Positions 43,699-53,127 of a DNA stretch of 64,000 bases are shown here, piece by piece. The notes under the pieces are model-generated. The model was given only the letters and a program-made list of their open reading frames with translations, was not told the DNA's origin and did not search any database. The stretch is from Crocinitomicaceae bacterium (lineage in GTDB: Bacteria > Bacteroidota > Bacteroidia > Flavobacteriales_D > Crocinitomicaceae). The DNA is taken from the NCBI GenBank assembly GCA_030830785.1, contig JAURMI010000022.1, forward strand, positions 1 through 64,000, in the 5' to 3' direction. The position numbers were made by a program, and so were the translations under genes. Numbering within the stretch: the stretch's first letter is position 1; each line of letters begins with the position of its first letter.

Positions 43699-45840
43699 TT
43701 ATTTGACAATAGTCATTTCATCTACTATGTGTTTCGCCCCAGCATACTTATCAATGATAAATAATACATATCGGATATCAACATTGATTGTTTTTTGAAG
43801 TTTATCATCGAATATGACATCTCCTGCCATTGCCTCGATATTTCCATCAAAAGCTAATCCAATGAGTTCACCTTTACCATTGAGAACTGGAGATCCTGAA
43901 TTCCCTCCAGTAATATCATTATTGGTTAAGAAATTTACAGGCATGTAGCCAGCTTTGTCTGCGTAAGGGCCAAAATCTTTTGCTTTATTCAGCTCTATAA
44001 GACGCTGTGGTAAATCAAATTCTTCATCATTTGGCTTGTATTTATTGATTGCACCTTGAAGCGTTGTGTAATTATTTATTTTCGCATCATTACTCTTGTC
44101 AGCTGGCAATGCACTTACCGAACCATAAGTTAAGCGAAGTGTACTGTTTGCATCGGGGTAAAGAACTGTACTCATTTTAGATTCTCTCAATCCCGCCACC
44201 AATAGTCGATATGCCTTATTGTAGTCATATGTAAGTTGGGTGAGTTCATCAGTTCGTTCCATTAATTTGGCAAGAATATCAGAGGATAATTTGTAAAGAG
44301 GGTCGCTACTGAGTTGAGCTTCACTTGGCATTTCAAGAAATGCCAGCATGCGATTTTTAGAAGCCAATATACTCATAGCATACATGGCACGGATTTCATT
44401 GGCGCAATTTCCATCGGCATACATTTCTGCTGCACCTTCAAACAAGGAATAGTTTGCTTTAGCAGCGTAAAGGTTTAGTCCATTAATGAGAATGTCCATT
44501 TCTGCCGGACCATAAGTAGTTTCAAAAAATTCATTGATTGCTGCAATAAGATTGGTTTTCATATCAGCACGCTTGCTTGCATCTGCTTTGGCATATTCCA
44601 TTAGTTGCCCACCTAATTTGCGAGAAATTGATGCGTATTCAGCATTTCTAAATAAGATACCTAGATAGTTATCATGACGTGCTTTATCATTGGTAAGCGC
44701 ATAATAATTATTAATAGTGCTTATGACACTTCCATATTTAGCTTTGTTTCCAGATTTATTTGCCCATTCATTAAATTTAGCTTCGTTTTTAGCTTTAGAA
44801 GCTGCCGTTTGAAATTTAGTCAAAGCTTCAATCATGCCTTGGCGGTTTTTCCAATAGTTGGCTGTGCGAGCATATTTCGATGCATAGTTTAAGCGTACAT
44901 TGGCATCTTGATCCATGTAAACTTTCATGGCATCCATTGCTGTTTTTGATGCTTCCACCCATGCAGGATATGCATAGTTTACATTTTGATCAATTCCACC
45001 CGCCGGCGACCAACGATTTGTTCGTCCTGGGTAACCTAAAATCATGGCAAAGTCACCTTCTTTAACTCCGTTAAGATTAATTGGAAGGTGATGTTTTGGA
45101 TTCAGTGGTACATTCGAAGTGCTGTATTCTGCCGGATTTCCGTTGGCATCAGCGTAAACGCGAAACATTGAGAAGTCTCCAGTATGTCTTGGCCATTCCC
45201 AGTTATCTGTATCGCCACCAAATTTACCGATATTATTTGGCGGCGTACCAACCAAGCGGACATCCTTGTAATCTTGATAAACAAAATAATAAAATTCATT
45301 GCCTTCAAAGAAAGATTTAACCGAAACTACATACTTTCCACCTTCGTTATTTTCAGCTTCTATGAGCGCAATTTCATCTTTAATGGCCTTGTTGCGTTCT
45401 ATTTCAGTCATATTATCGTTGACGTTGGCCAAAATTCTTTTTGTACAATCATCCATGCGAACAAAGAATCTAACATACAAGGATTTAGGTTTCATTTCTT
45501 GGCTTCTATCTGCTGCCCACCAACCATTGGTTAAATAATCGTTTTCTGGTGTAGAAAGCTCAGCTATGGCATCGTATCCACAATGGTGATTTGTCAAAAT
45601 CAAACCGTCTTTAGAAATGAGCTCTGCAGTACATCCTCCATTGAATTGAACAACCGCGTCTTTTAAAGAGGAGTGATTTATACTATATATCTCATCTGCA
45701 GTAAGTTGCAGCCCCATTTTTTGCATATCACGGTGGTTGAGCCGATCAATGAACATCAAAAACCACATGCCTTCATCGGCATGTACAAAAAGGCCAATAA
45801 ATAAAAAGATGGCCAAAGAAATACGTTTGAATTTTTTCAT
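43699..45840 (-). CDS. S46-family dipeptidyl-peptidase (DPP7-like)
   Basis: These periplasmic serine peptidases remove dipeptides from N-termini. The 713-residue protein has a signal peptide (about 1-21). The catalytic His lies in LTNHHCGYDA (85-86) and the nucleophilic Ser648 in GGNSGSPV. The specificity position in AFDGNIEAM carries Gly (about 666). That matches DPP7 (hydrophobic P1) rather than the Arg of the acidic-specific DPP11. The Asp of the triad is presumed in the 220-230 region around GDTDNWEWPRHTGD. It is transcribed alone. Confidence 0.93.
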   Translation of the reverse strand: MKKFKRISLAIFLFIGLFVHADEGMWFLMFIDRLNHRDMQKMGLQLTADEIYSINHSSLKDAVVQFNGGCTAELISKDGLILTNHHCGYDAIAELSTPENDYLTNGWWAADRSQEMKPKSLYVRFFVRMDDCTKRILANVNDNMTEIERNKAIKDEIALIEAENNEGGKYVVSVKSFFEGNEFYYFVYQDYKDVRLVGTPPNNIGKFGGDTDNWEWPRHTGDFSMFRVYADANGNPAEYSTSNVPLNPKHHLPINLNGVKEGDFAMILGYPGRTNRWSPAGGIDQNVNYAYPAWVEASKTAMDAMKVYMDQDANVRLNYASKYARTANYWKNRQGMIEALTKFQTAASKAKNEAKFNEWANKSGNKAKYGSVISTINNYYALTNDKARHDNYLGILFRNAEYASISRKLGGQLMEYAKADASKRADMKTNLIAAINEFFETTYGPAEMDILINGLNLYAAKANYSLFEGAAEMYADGNCANEIRAMYAMSILASKNRMLAFLEMPSEAQLSSDPLYKLSSDILAKLMERTDELTQLTYDYNKAYRLLVAGLRESKMSTVLYPDANSTLRLTYGSVSALPADKSNDAKINNYTTLQGAINKYKPNDEEFDLPQRLIELNKAKDFGPYADKAGYMPVNFLTNNDITGGNSGSPVLNGKGELIGLAFDGNIEAMAGDVIFDDKLQKTINVDIRYVLFIIDKYAGAKHIVDEMTIVK

Positions 45841-45858
45841 AATTTTTTTATTGAATCA

Positions 45859-45866
45859 CGAAGATA
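45859..45866 (-). promoter_or_regulatory. Candidate -7 box of the S46 peptidase gene
   Basis: Minus-strand TATCTTCG (one mismatch to TAnnTTTG) lies 18 bases before the ATG. Confidence 0.3.
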
Positions 45867-45900
45867 CGATGAAACAAGTAAAATCCCATTTAAAAATTGA

Positions 45901-47220
45901 TTATTTGGGAAGATGTCTTATGCGCCAGTGTAGCGGATGTAAGTTATTAAAACGTCGACCTAATTGTTTGATCATCGAAATAGCCTGATTCTTATAAGTG
46001 ACAATATAATAGTTTGGCGGTGCATCCCATAGTTGACTTTGGCCATTTAAAATGAGAATGGCAGTTTGAAGATCTACTTCTTTGATTGGAAGATTCCATT
46101 TGATGTTTAAACTGTAAACTAAATCAAAGGCCGGTGTCCATCCTTTTTTTTGAAAATTTGCTACATGAATACCTTTTTTAAGAAGTTTAAGTCTTTTAAT
46201 GAGTGAATAAAAAGAGAAGGCAAAGGGAGTAGTTGCAAAAAGTTTGTCTTCTTCTTGCCAATATTTGATTTCGCTAGGGCCAATAAGGTATTGCGCTATT
46301 TGAGAGGGGCGTCCTACCTTTAAATTAGGATGGTTCAATGCGACCTTGTAATTTGAAGGCCTCGTTTTTTGAATACAGGCAATATAAAACCCTTCACTTT
46401 TAATTTGATTTGGAAAAAAATAGTAGCCACACTTAATTCTATCTTTTTTCATACCCACAAATTCAATGAGTTCAACAGGCCTAGCGCTGTTGTCATTTAA
46501 AAAAGGTGAAATCTGTGCTTCATTTTCATTGGAATTAAAAGTGCAGGTGGAATAAATTAAATATCCACCTTCCTTAATAAGAGGCCAAACATCTTCAAGG
46601 ATTTGAGTTTGCCTTAGAGCGCATTGTTGCGTATTGTTTATCGACCATTCCATACGTGAGTTTGGATCTTTTCTAAACATGCCTTCCCCGGAACAGGGAG
46701 CGTCTATCACTAAAACATCTATTTGACCTTCCAAAAAACTAAATTCTGAAGGATTGTTGTTGCAAACAAAGGTATTTTCATAACCCCATTTACTCATATT
46801 TTCACTTAAAATATGCGCCCTAGATCTATTTATTTCGTTGGCAATCAAAATCCCTTTATGATCAAGCATACTGGCCAAGAGCGTGCTTTTGCCACCTGGT
46901 GCAGCACAGAGATCTAGCACAATGGGATTTTCTGGTAGTGTTAATCCTTTAAAGACTTGCTCTAAATACATCGATCCTGCTTCTTGTGGATAATATGCTC
47001 CAGCATGAAAATGTGGGTCGTAGGTAAATGCAGGACGATCCATTAAGTAATGCCCAAAAGAACTCCAGGGAACAGATTCCATTTTTTCAAATAATACTTC
47101 TCTATTGGGATGTTTCCGAATAGAGGTTGGGGTTGGGCTTTGTAAAGCAAATAGGAGCTCTGTTGAAATAAAGTCATCACTTTGAACCCTCGAAATAAAT
47201 TCCTTTGGAAGCTCAATCAT
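45901..47220 (-). CDS. rsmF: RsmF/NOL1-Nop2-Sun family rRNA (cytosine-C5) methyltransferase
   Basis: The enzyme makes 5-methylcytosine in ribosomal RNA. The protein of about 439 residues has the SAM motif LDLCAAPGGKSTLLASML. The catalytic cysteines lie in VIDAPCSGEGMFRKD and LIYSTCTFNSNENEAQI. A C-terminal domain of the RsmF/PUA type follows. A start at 47220 (MIELPKEF) is preferred, since the longer frame from 47244 lies deep in tilS. It overlaps tilS by eight bases. The rsmF symbol is by resemblance; it could be another member of the family. Confidence 0.86.
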   Translation of the reverse strand: MIELPKEFISRVQSDDFISTELLFALQSPTPTSIRKHPNREVLFEKMESVPWSSFGHYLMDRPAFTYDPHFHAGAYYPQEAGSMYLEQVFKGLTLPENPIVLDLCAAPGGKSTLLASMLDHKGILIANEINRSRAHILSENMSKWGYENTFVCNNNPSEFSFLEGQIDVLVIDAPCSGEGMFRKDPNSRMEWSINNTQQCALRQTQILEDVWPLIKEGGYLIYSTCTFNSNENEAQISPFLNDNSARPVELIEFVGMKKDRIKCGYYFFPNQIKSEGFYIACIQKTRPSNYKVALNHPNLKVGRPSQIAQYLIGPSEIKYWQEEDKLFATTPFAFSFYSLIKRLKLLKKGIHVANFQKKGWTPAFDLVYSLNIKWNLPIKEVDLQTAILILNGQSQLWDAPPNYYIVTYKNQAISMIKQLGRRFNNLHPLHWRIRHLPK

Positions 47221-48508
47221 AACCAAAAGTAAAGCTTTTTTCAAATTGAATTATGCCAATTTTTTTGCTGTTTGGCTCTGCCTTGATAAGCTCGTTTATA
47301 ACAAAAGGAGGAATTGCAAGTACTTTTTTTTCATCGCAAAGAAGCATTTGATTTGTTCTAATTGGCAAGGGCAGGCCTTGTTCTTTTAAAATTTGCATCA
47401 CCTTTTTGGATCCTTTTAGTCCTGCAACCTTGATTTTATCCTGTGCCATTGCTTTTCTGAAGTAGGGTTTTCCTTCAATCTTTTCTAAGTCTATGGCATT
47501 TGTTATTAAAGGTTTTGCAATTTGATGAATTTCAAATCTCCAAAACGTGGGAATGTCGTCAACGAGCTGCAATTGTTTGTCTATTTTAACTAGGTAAGAT
47601 TTATGCTTACGGTCCTTTCTTTTCCAGACTAGATATTTTCCATTTGGTGCGTTAAATAATTCACTTATTCGTTTGATAATATAGCTGGGTATATCTTTGG
47701 ATTTAAATAATTCAATATATTGATAAGCAGATAGTTGAGAAATATCATATAAACTAAAAGTTTCATATATTTTATATTGGTCTATCAATGATTTTAGTTG
47801 CTTTTCTTGATCGTCCATTTCACGATTTAGGCACCCTTGTAAATAATAAACTTGATCATCAATGTGGGGTATGTTTTCTCGTAAAAAAGGGAGCAAGTTA
47901 TGTCGCCATAAATTTCTCCGATACTTAATATTAATATTGCTACTATCTTCTCTAAATTTAATATTCAAAGCACTTACCAGCAAATCAATTTCATTTCGAC
48001 TCAAATTTAAAAGCGGTCTTAAAATAGCATTATTGGTTTTTTTCATTGCCCCCAAACCCTTCATTCCAGAACCTCTAAAAAGTTGAAGCCAAAAGGTTTC
48101 AACTTGATCATCTTTATGATGTGCCGTACAAATTAAACACCCAGGCCTTAAATTAAGAACTTCATTAAAAAAGTCGTAGCGGATTGCCCTAGCTTCTGCT
48201 TGAAGATTTCCAATATTTTCTTTCTGTATTTGTCTTTTTGAAATACGCTTTAAATGTAATTTTATGTGGTTTTCAATGCAAAATTCTTCAACGTGCTTTT
48301 GATCTAAATCGCTTTCACTTGATCTCAACCCGTAATTTATATGCATTATTTCAACAGGGATTTTTAATTGAAGCATTAAATGACAAAGCAGCATTGAGTC
48401 TCTTCCGCCACTGACAGCTAATAAATAGGTCGTTGCAGAGTGCCCTTGTAAAAAGCTCTTCAATTCACCTAGGACATTTTTCAAAAGCGTTTTTTCACTT
48501 GAGCCCAT
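47213..48508 (-). CDS. tilS: tRNA(Ile)-lysidine synthase
   Basis: TilS converts cytidine 34 of the minor isoleucine tRNA to lysidine, which is essential for AUA decoding. The 431-residue protein has the ATP-pyrophosphatase loop LLAVSGGRDSMLLCH (SGGRDS at 33-38). HHKDDQVETFWLQLFRG and GSGMKGLGAM are further family motifs. A C-terminal substrate-binding domain is present. It overlaps pabB upstream by 14 bases and the rsmF-like gene downstream. Confidence 0.94.
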   Translation of the reverse strand: MGSSEKTLLKNVLGELKSFLQGHSATTYLLAVSGGRDSMLLCHLMLQLKIPVEIMHINYGLRSSESDLDQKHVEEFCIENHIKLHLKRISKRQIQKENIGNLQAEARAIRYDFFNEVLNLRPGCLICTAHHKDDQVETFWLQLFRGSGMKGLGAMKKTNNAILRPLLNLSRNEIDLLVSALNIKFREDSSNINIKYRRNLWRHNLLPFLRENIPHIDDQVYYLQGCLNREMDDQEKQLKSLIDQYKIYETFSLYDISQLSAYQYIELFKSKDIPSYIIKRISELFNAPNGKYLVWKRKDRKHKSYLVKIDKQLQLVDDIPTFWRFEIHQIAKPLITNAIDLEKIEGKPYFRKAMAQDKIKVAGLKGSKKVMQILKEQGLPLPIRTNQMLLCDEKKVLAIPPFVINELIKAEPNSKKIGIIQFEKSFTFGYD

Positions 48509-49691
48509 GAGTCAGTTTTTGGGCCTTAAGCATACATTCATTAAATTCATCTTCGGCATTTGCATTAATGGTAATTGCACTTCCAACTGAACAAGATAAA
48601 TAATTGTTTTGCCTATTGTAGAGTAGGCTTCGAATGACCACATTAAAATCAAAATCACCATTTGGATCAAAAAGACCAATGCTTCCAGAATACAAACCAC
48701 GTTTAAAATCTTCATGCGCTTCAATAAGTTCCATAGATGCTAGTTTTGGCGCCCCAGTCATACTTCCCATTGGGAACAATGCACCTATAATTTCCCAGAA
48801 AGTACGATCTTCATCAAGTTTGCAACTAATTGATGAAATCATTTGGTGAACACTTTCAAAACTATAAATCTCACAAAGTTCTTCCACTTTTACACTATTT
48901 TTTTGAGCAATTCGAGAGAGGTCATTGCGTACTAAATCTACAATCATAATGTTTTCAGCACGTTCCTTAGGATTGTTTTTTAAGTTTTGTGCATTTTGTC
49001 TATCCTTCTCACGGTTCGTATTTCTCGGCGCTGTTCCTTTTATAGGTTGGGAAAGTAGGGTGTTTGCTTTTTTTTGAATAAATCGCTCTGGGCTGGCACA
49101 AAACACATAATGATCCTTTGTTTGAATAAATGCAGCGTGAGGAGCTTTTGTACACGTATTTAAGCGGCCAAATAAAGCATAGGGCCTGTCGATTGAATAA
49201 GCGGGCACATAGAGTTCTTGACAATAATTGACTTCATAAATTTCACCGAGCTGAAGTGATTTCTTTAGCTGTGAAAAATGATTAAAATACTCGTCTTTTG
49301 ACGTGCGTGCTTCAAAATTTGCTGCTATACTAGCATTTGCATTTAAAATTTCATGATGAATGTTTTTAGCTATTTTAAAGTTCGTTTCGCTACTGTCTCC
49401 CCAGAACAAAGAGGTTTGCTCATCGAGTTTATAAATGCTTTGAGGAATCCAAAAATGAAGGGTAGGGAAGTTTAATAAATCAGAATTATTTGATTTTAAA
49501 TTCTCAAGATGGTTTTTAACCTCATAGCTTAAATAACCAAAAATATATGCACCTTTATTTTCTTTAAAAAAAGAATCAATTTCAGAAGGAATCATTTCGT
49601 GGACTTCCTCATATTTCAGATACGCTCTTTGACCAATTCCTAAAATCGGCCCATGTTGATGATGATTCCAATAAAAACATGAGGTTTCCAC
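48495..49691 (-). CDS. pabB: Aminodeoxychorismate synthase component I (PabB)
   Basis: PabB makes 4-amino-4-deoxychorismate for folate synthesis. The 398-residue chorismate-binding protein has QPIKGTAPRNTNREKD, MIVDLVRNDLSRIA and GSMTGAPKLASMELI, the conserved active-site stretches. The Pro-Ile-Lys-Gly-Thr Lys suits PabB rather than TrpE. The glutaminase partner (PabA) is not adjacent. The start is GTG at 49691, since no in-frame ATG is available. An exact TACATTTG box precedes it by four bases. Confidence 0.9.
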   Translation of the reverse strand: METSCFYWNHHQHGPILGIGQRAYLKYEEVHEMIPSEIDSFFKENKGAYIFGYLSYEVKNHLENLKSNNSDLLNFPTLHFWIPQSIYKLDEQTSLFWGDSSETNFKIAKNIHHEILNANASIAANFEARTSKDEYFNHFSQLKKSLQLGEIYEVNYCQELYVPAYSIDRPYALFGRLNTCTKAPHAAFIQTKDHYVFCASPERFIQKKANTLLSQPIKGTAPRNTNREKDRQNAQNLKNNPKERAENIMIVDLVRNDLSRIAQKNSVKVEELCEIYSFESVHQMISSISCKLDEDRTFWEIIGALFPMGSMTGAPKLASMELIEAHEDFKRGLYSGSIGLFDPNGDFDFNVVIRSLLYNRQNNYLSCSVGSAITINANAEDEFNECMLKAQKLTHGLK

Positions 49692-49695
49692 GATT

Positions 49696-49703
49696 CAAAT
49701 GTA
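49696..49703 (-). promoter_or_regulatory. -7 box of the pabB-tilS operon
   Basis: Minus-strand TACATTTG is an exact match, followed by AATC and the GTG start of pabB. Confidence 0.5.
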
Positions 49704-49748
49704 CAACATCAAAAACAATTTTAATTGAGCTGCAACCTTTTGGAGTAA

Positions 49749-49775
49749 TTTGTTGTTATAACGGTATTAACTTTG
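49749..49775 (+). promoter_or_regulatory. Candidate promoter of the TonB-receptor gene
   Basis: TTTG at 49749-49752 and an exact -7 box TAACTTTG at 49768-49775 are 15 bases apart, slightly short. The transcript would begin near 49781, leaving a leader of about 27 bases. Confidence 0.4.
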
Positions 49776-49807
49776 CGCTTCAGGATTATAGGGTCCAATT
49801 ATCGATT

Positions 49808-52207
49808 ATGAAATTTATCTTAACGCTATTTCTATTTCTTATTCCACTACTTTCTCAGGCACAGACAAAAGCAACACTAAGTGGTTATATAACAGATAGC
49901 AGAAGTGGAGAGGCTCTCGGTACGGCTCGTGTTTATGTAAAAGAGTTACAACTCGGAACCATAGTAAACAACTATGGTTTTTACAGCATTACTGTTCCAA
50001 TCGGAGCCTACTCAGTTGAATTTCGTTGTGATGGTTTTCAAACAATAAATGAAAATATCGACTTGCAAGCTAACATGTCGTTACAGATTGAACTTCAAAT
50101 GGCTATTCAAGAAACTCAAGACGTTCGTGTAACTGCCAAGCGTTCGGAAAATGTTAATTCTGCAAAATTGGGTCAGATGGAACTCAAGATGGATCAAGTG
50201 AAAACTTTGCCTGCTTTTATGGGCGAAGTAGATGTTGTTAAAACCCTACAGCTTTTACCGGGAGTATCCTCCGTATCTGAAGGAGGGCAGGGCTTCTATG
50301 TACGCGGTGGTGGCCCTGATCAAAACTTGGTTTTATTAGATGAAGGTGTAGTATATAATGCCGCCCATCTTTTTGGATTCTTCTCAGTTTTTAACGCAGA
50401 TGCGATAAATAGTGTCAATTTGATAAAGGGTGGTATGCCTGCTAACTATGGGGGTAGACTTTCATCAGTTTTAGAAGTAAAAATGAATGAAGGAAATCTT
50501 AAGCAATTTAAAGTTAAAGGGGGTATTGGAGCTATTTCTTCTCGTTTAACGCTTGAAGGTCCTATTAAAAAAGATCGCGGTTCATTTATTGTTTCAGCGA
50601 GAAGAACTTACATTGATCTTTTAATTAAAGCCGCTATTGCAGATACATCTCCTTTTGCAGGGTCTGGGTATTATTTTTACGATTTGAATGCAAAATTGAA
50701 CTATAAATTAACCGATAAGGATAGAATTTATTTAAGCGGTTATTTTGGAGAGGATATATTTTCATTTAAAGACAATCAAGGTGGTTTTAAAGTTGAAATG
50801 CCATGGGGAAATTCCATAGCTGCACTTCGGTGGAATCATTTGTTTACTAGTAAATTATTCTTAAACACAACGCTTACTTATTCCGATTATAAATTTCAAT
50901 TTTCATCATCTCAAGATGAATTTCGAGTGGCCTTAAGCTCGGGAATTAAAGACTATACTGCAAAGGTCGATTTTTCATATTTTCCCAACCCTATGCACCG
51001 CATTAAATGGGGAGGGGCATATACTTATCACGATTTTACACCCACGAGTCTATCGGCACAAAATGATACTATTGTATTTAATACCGGGTCGGTGCAGCAT
51101 CTATTTTCTCATGAAACTGGGCTGTATGTCTTGGACGAATTTGATGCAAATGAGGCTCTTAAAGTCAATGCAGGATTGCGGTTAAGTTCTTTTGCTCATG
51201 TTGGGCCTTTTGATCGCTTTATAAAGGGCGATGGAATTTCCACCTTGGATAGTGTCGTGCATTATAACCCAAATGAAAATATTGCTACTTATTTTGGCCT
51301 TGAACCAAGATTGTCATTTAGATATCTGTTGCCCAATAACAGTTCCATTAAAGCGGGATATGCCTATAATTTTCAGTACGTGCATCTTGTAACGCTTAGT
51401 GCAGTTTCTCTGCCTACAGACATTTGGTTTCCAACAACCGACTTGGCCAAGCCTGAAAGAGGTTTTCAAACCTCTATCGGTTATTTTAAAAATTTTCTAA
51501 AAGACCAATATGAGGCCTCTTTTGAGTTGTATTACAAAGGGATGAAAAATCTCATAGAATTTAAAGAGGGTGCCTTACCCGGAGATAATGTAAATGACAA
51601 TACAGATAATTTGTTAGTTTACGGCGTTGGTTGGGCTTATGGAGCCGAGTTTTTCTTAAAAAAAACCCAGGGGCCTTTTACAGGGTGGGTGGGTTACACT
51701 TGGGCAAAAACCAATCGTAGGTTTGATGAGATAAATCAAGGCGATGTTTACCCAGCTAAATACGATCGTCGTCATGATTTGTCGCTGGTGGCCACCTATA
51801 AACTAAATGAAACCTGGACTTTTGGTTCGAGCTTTATCTACGCAACTGGAAATACGCTTACGCTACCCGCAAGTTGGTATATTCAAGGTCAGGATTTGCT
51901 TTTTCAATATGGGCCAAGAAATTCCACACGAATGGCTCCTTATCACCGGCTAGATATTAGCGCCACGCGCTTTGGCAAACAGTACAAAACCAAATTTGAT
52001 GTGAACACAGGATTAGAGATAAAACAAAAAAAAGCTTACAGAAGCAATTGGTCTTTTTCAATTTATAACGTTTACAACAGATTAAATCCATTTTTTCTTT
52101 ATGTGGATAACGATGGCGATTTGCTGAGTGGTAATTTTTCTTTAACTATTAAACAAGTTTCATTATTTCCTATTATACCGAGCGTAACATGGAATTTCGA
52201 ATTTTAA
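49808..52207 (+). CDS. TonB-dependent outer-membrane receptor with carboxypeptidase-like N-terminal domain
   Basis: The receptor of about 799 residues has a signal peptide (about 1-18, ending LLSQAQ). A carboxypeptidase-regulatory-like beta-sandwich follows (about 22-100), then a plug domain (about 115-215, with GFYVRGGGPDQNLVLLDEG) and a 22-stranded barrel ending in Phe. The ATG at 49808 is chosen because the upstream frame lacks a signal peptide and overlaps pabB. It overlaps the DUF4249 lipoprotein by 19 bases. The ligand is unknown. Confidence 0.92.
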   Translation: MKFILTLFLFLIPLLSQAQTKATLSGYITDSRSGEALGTARVYVKELQLGTIVNNYGFYSITVPIGAYSVEFRCDGFQTINENIDLQANMSLQIELQMAIQETQDVRVTAKRSENVNSAKLGQMELKMDQVKTLPAFMGEVDVVKTLQLLPGVSSVSEGGQGFYVRGGGPDQNLVLLDEGVVYNAAHLFGFFSVFNADAINSVNLIKGGMPANYGGRLSSVLEVKMNEGNLKQFKVKGGIGAISSRLTLEGPIKKDRGSFIVSARRTYIDLLIKAAIADTSPFAGSGYYFYDLNAKLNYKLTDKDRIYLSGYFGEDIFSFKDNQGGFKVEMPWGNSIAALRWNHLFTSKLFLNTTLTYSDYKFQFSSSQDEFRVALSSGIKDYTAKVDFSYFPNPMHRIKWGGAYTYHDFTPTSLSAQNDTIVFNTGSVQHLFSHETGLYVLDEFDANEALKVNAGLRLSSFAHVGPFDRFIKGDGISTLDSVVHYNPNENIATYFGLEPRLSFRYLLPNNSSIKAGYAYNFQYVHLVTLSAVSLPTDIWFPTTDLAKPERGFQTSIGYFKNFLKDQYEASFELYYKGMKNLIEFKEGALPGDNVNDNTDNLLVYGVGWAYGAEFFLKKTQGPFTGWVGYTWAKTNRRFDEINQGDVYPAKYDRRHDLSLVATYKLNETWTFGSSFIYATGNTLTLPASWYIQGQDLLFQYGPRNSTRMAPYHRLDISATRFGKQYKTKFDVNTGLEIKQKKAYRSNWSFSIYNVYNRLNPFFLYVDNDGDLLSGNFSLTIKQVSLFPIIPSVTWNFEF

Positions 52208-53118
52208 ACCGTATACTTTTCATTGTTTTATTACTTGCTGTATTTAGTTGCACTAAGGAGGTGCAAATTGTTCTGCCAGGTTATCAAGAACAACTCGTTG
52301 TGGATGGTCGAATTGAGACAGGTCAGCCAGCTATCGTTTTATTGTCTAAGAGCAATAATGTTTATACCAATACAAATTACCAAGCCTACCTCAATAGTTT
52401 TGTTGACGATGCCATTATTACCATCTCAAATGGAACACAAATAGATACGCTGACCCAAATTTGCACCGATGATTTGCCTCCAGGGTTTGAAGACATTGCC
52501 AGTGCTATTTTTGGAATACCTGCCGAGATCCTTGTAAATCTTCATCTATGTGCCTATGTAAGTCTAAATATGTTAGGAGAAGTAAATAAAACCTATACTT
52601 TACAAATATTCCATCAAGGAAAACAATACAGTTCCTCGTCAAAAATTTTTAATCCTTTGCCATTAGATTCAGTATATTGGAAACCAGAGGGCATCTTCAA
52701 TGATCGCGGTTTTTCTTGGGCAAAATTATCTGATCCTGCCCAAACAGCCGATGCCTATTTGTGGGAGGTTAAATATCTTCAAGATTTTCAGTTTACTAAA
52801 ACCTTCAATCCCTATTTCAACGATAAGTTTTTCAATGGAATTCCCTTTGACTTTGCCTACGAAAATCCCATGAGTTTTCAAGATACTAGTGTCAATGATG
52901 CCTACAGAGGTTTTTATAAAGTTGGCGACACGGTAGTGATTAAATTTTCAAAATTAGGGCTCAAAGAATACAATTATTTTGAAAAAAAATACAATCAAAT
53001 TTATTCAGGGGGAAGCCCTTTTGCTGTTCCTACAAATATTCCAACCAATGTTGAAGGTGGTGCCTTAGGAATTTGGGTAGCTTATTCTCCCTGGTTCGAT
53101 ACCCTAATTTGCCAATAA
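52189..53118 (+). CDS. DUF4249-family lipoprotein, partner of the TonB receptor
   Basis: The 309-residue protein starts with a lipoprotein signal ending in LLLAVFSCTKE (Cys at 21). The start of the mature part, LPGYQEQLVVDGRIETGQPA, is typical of DUF4249 proteins, which are usually encoded directly after a carboxypeptidase-domain TonB receptor. It is expected on the outer membrane. Function is unknown; the pair probably works together in uptake or sensing. Confidence 0.85.
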   Translation: MEFRILNRILFIVLLLAVFSCTKEVQIVLPGYQEQLVVDGRIETGQPAIVLLSKSNNVYTNTNYQAYLNSFVDDAIITISNGTQIDTLTQICTDDLPPGFEDIASAIFGIPAEILVNLHLCAYVSLNMLGEVNKTYTLQIFHQGKQYSSSSKIFNPLPLDSVYWKPEGIFNDRGFSWAKLSDPAQTADAYLWEVKYLQDFQFTKTFNPYFNDKFFNGIPFDFAYENPMSFQDTSVNDAYRGFYKVGDTVVIKFSKLGLKEYNYFEKKYNQIYSGGSPFAVPTNIPTNVEGGALGIWVAYSPWFDTLICQ

Positions 53119-53127
53119 GCAAAATTG

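Noticed and set aside
47221-47244. Longer start for the rsmF-like gene
   Set aside because: The added eight residues (MKKALLLV) would overlap tilS by 32 bases and are not part of the family; MIELPKEF at 47220 fits better.
49679-49807. Upstream extension of the TonB receptor
   Set aside because: The extra 43 residues are not a signal peptide and overlap pabB; the signal peptide starts at 49808.
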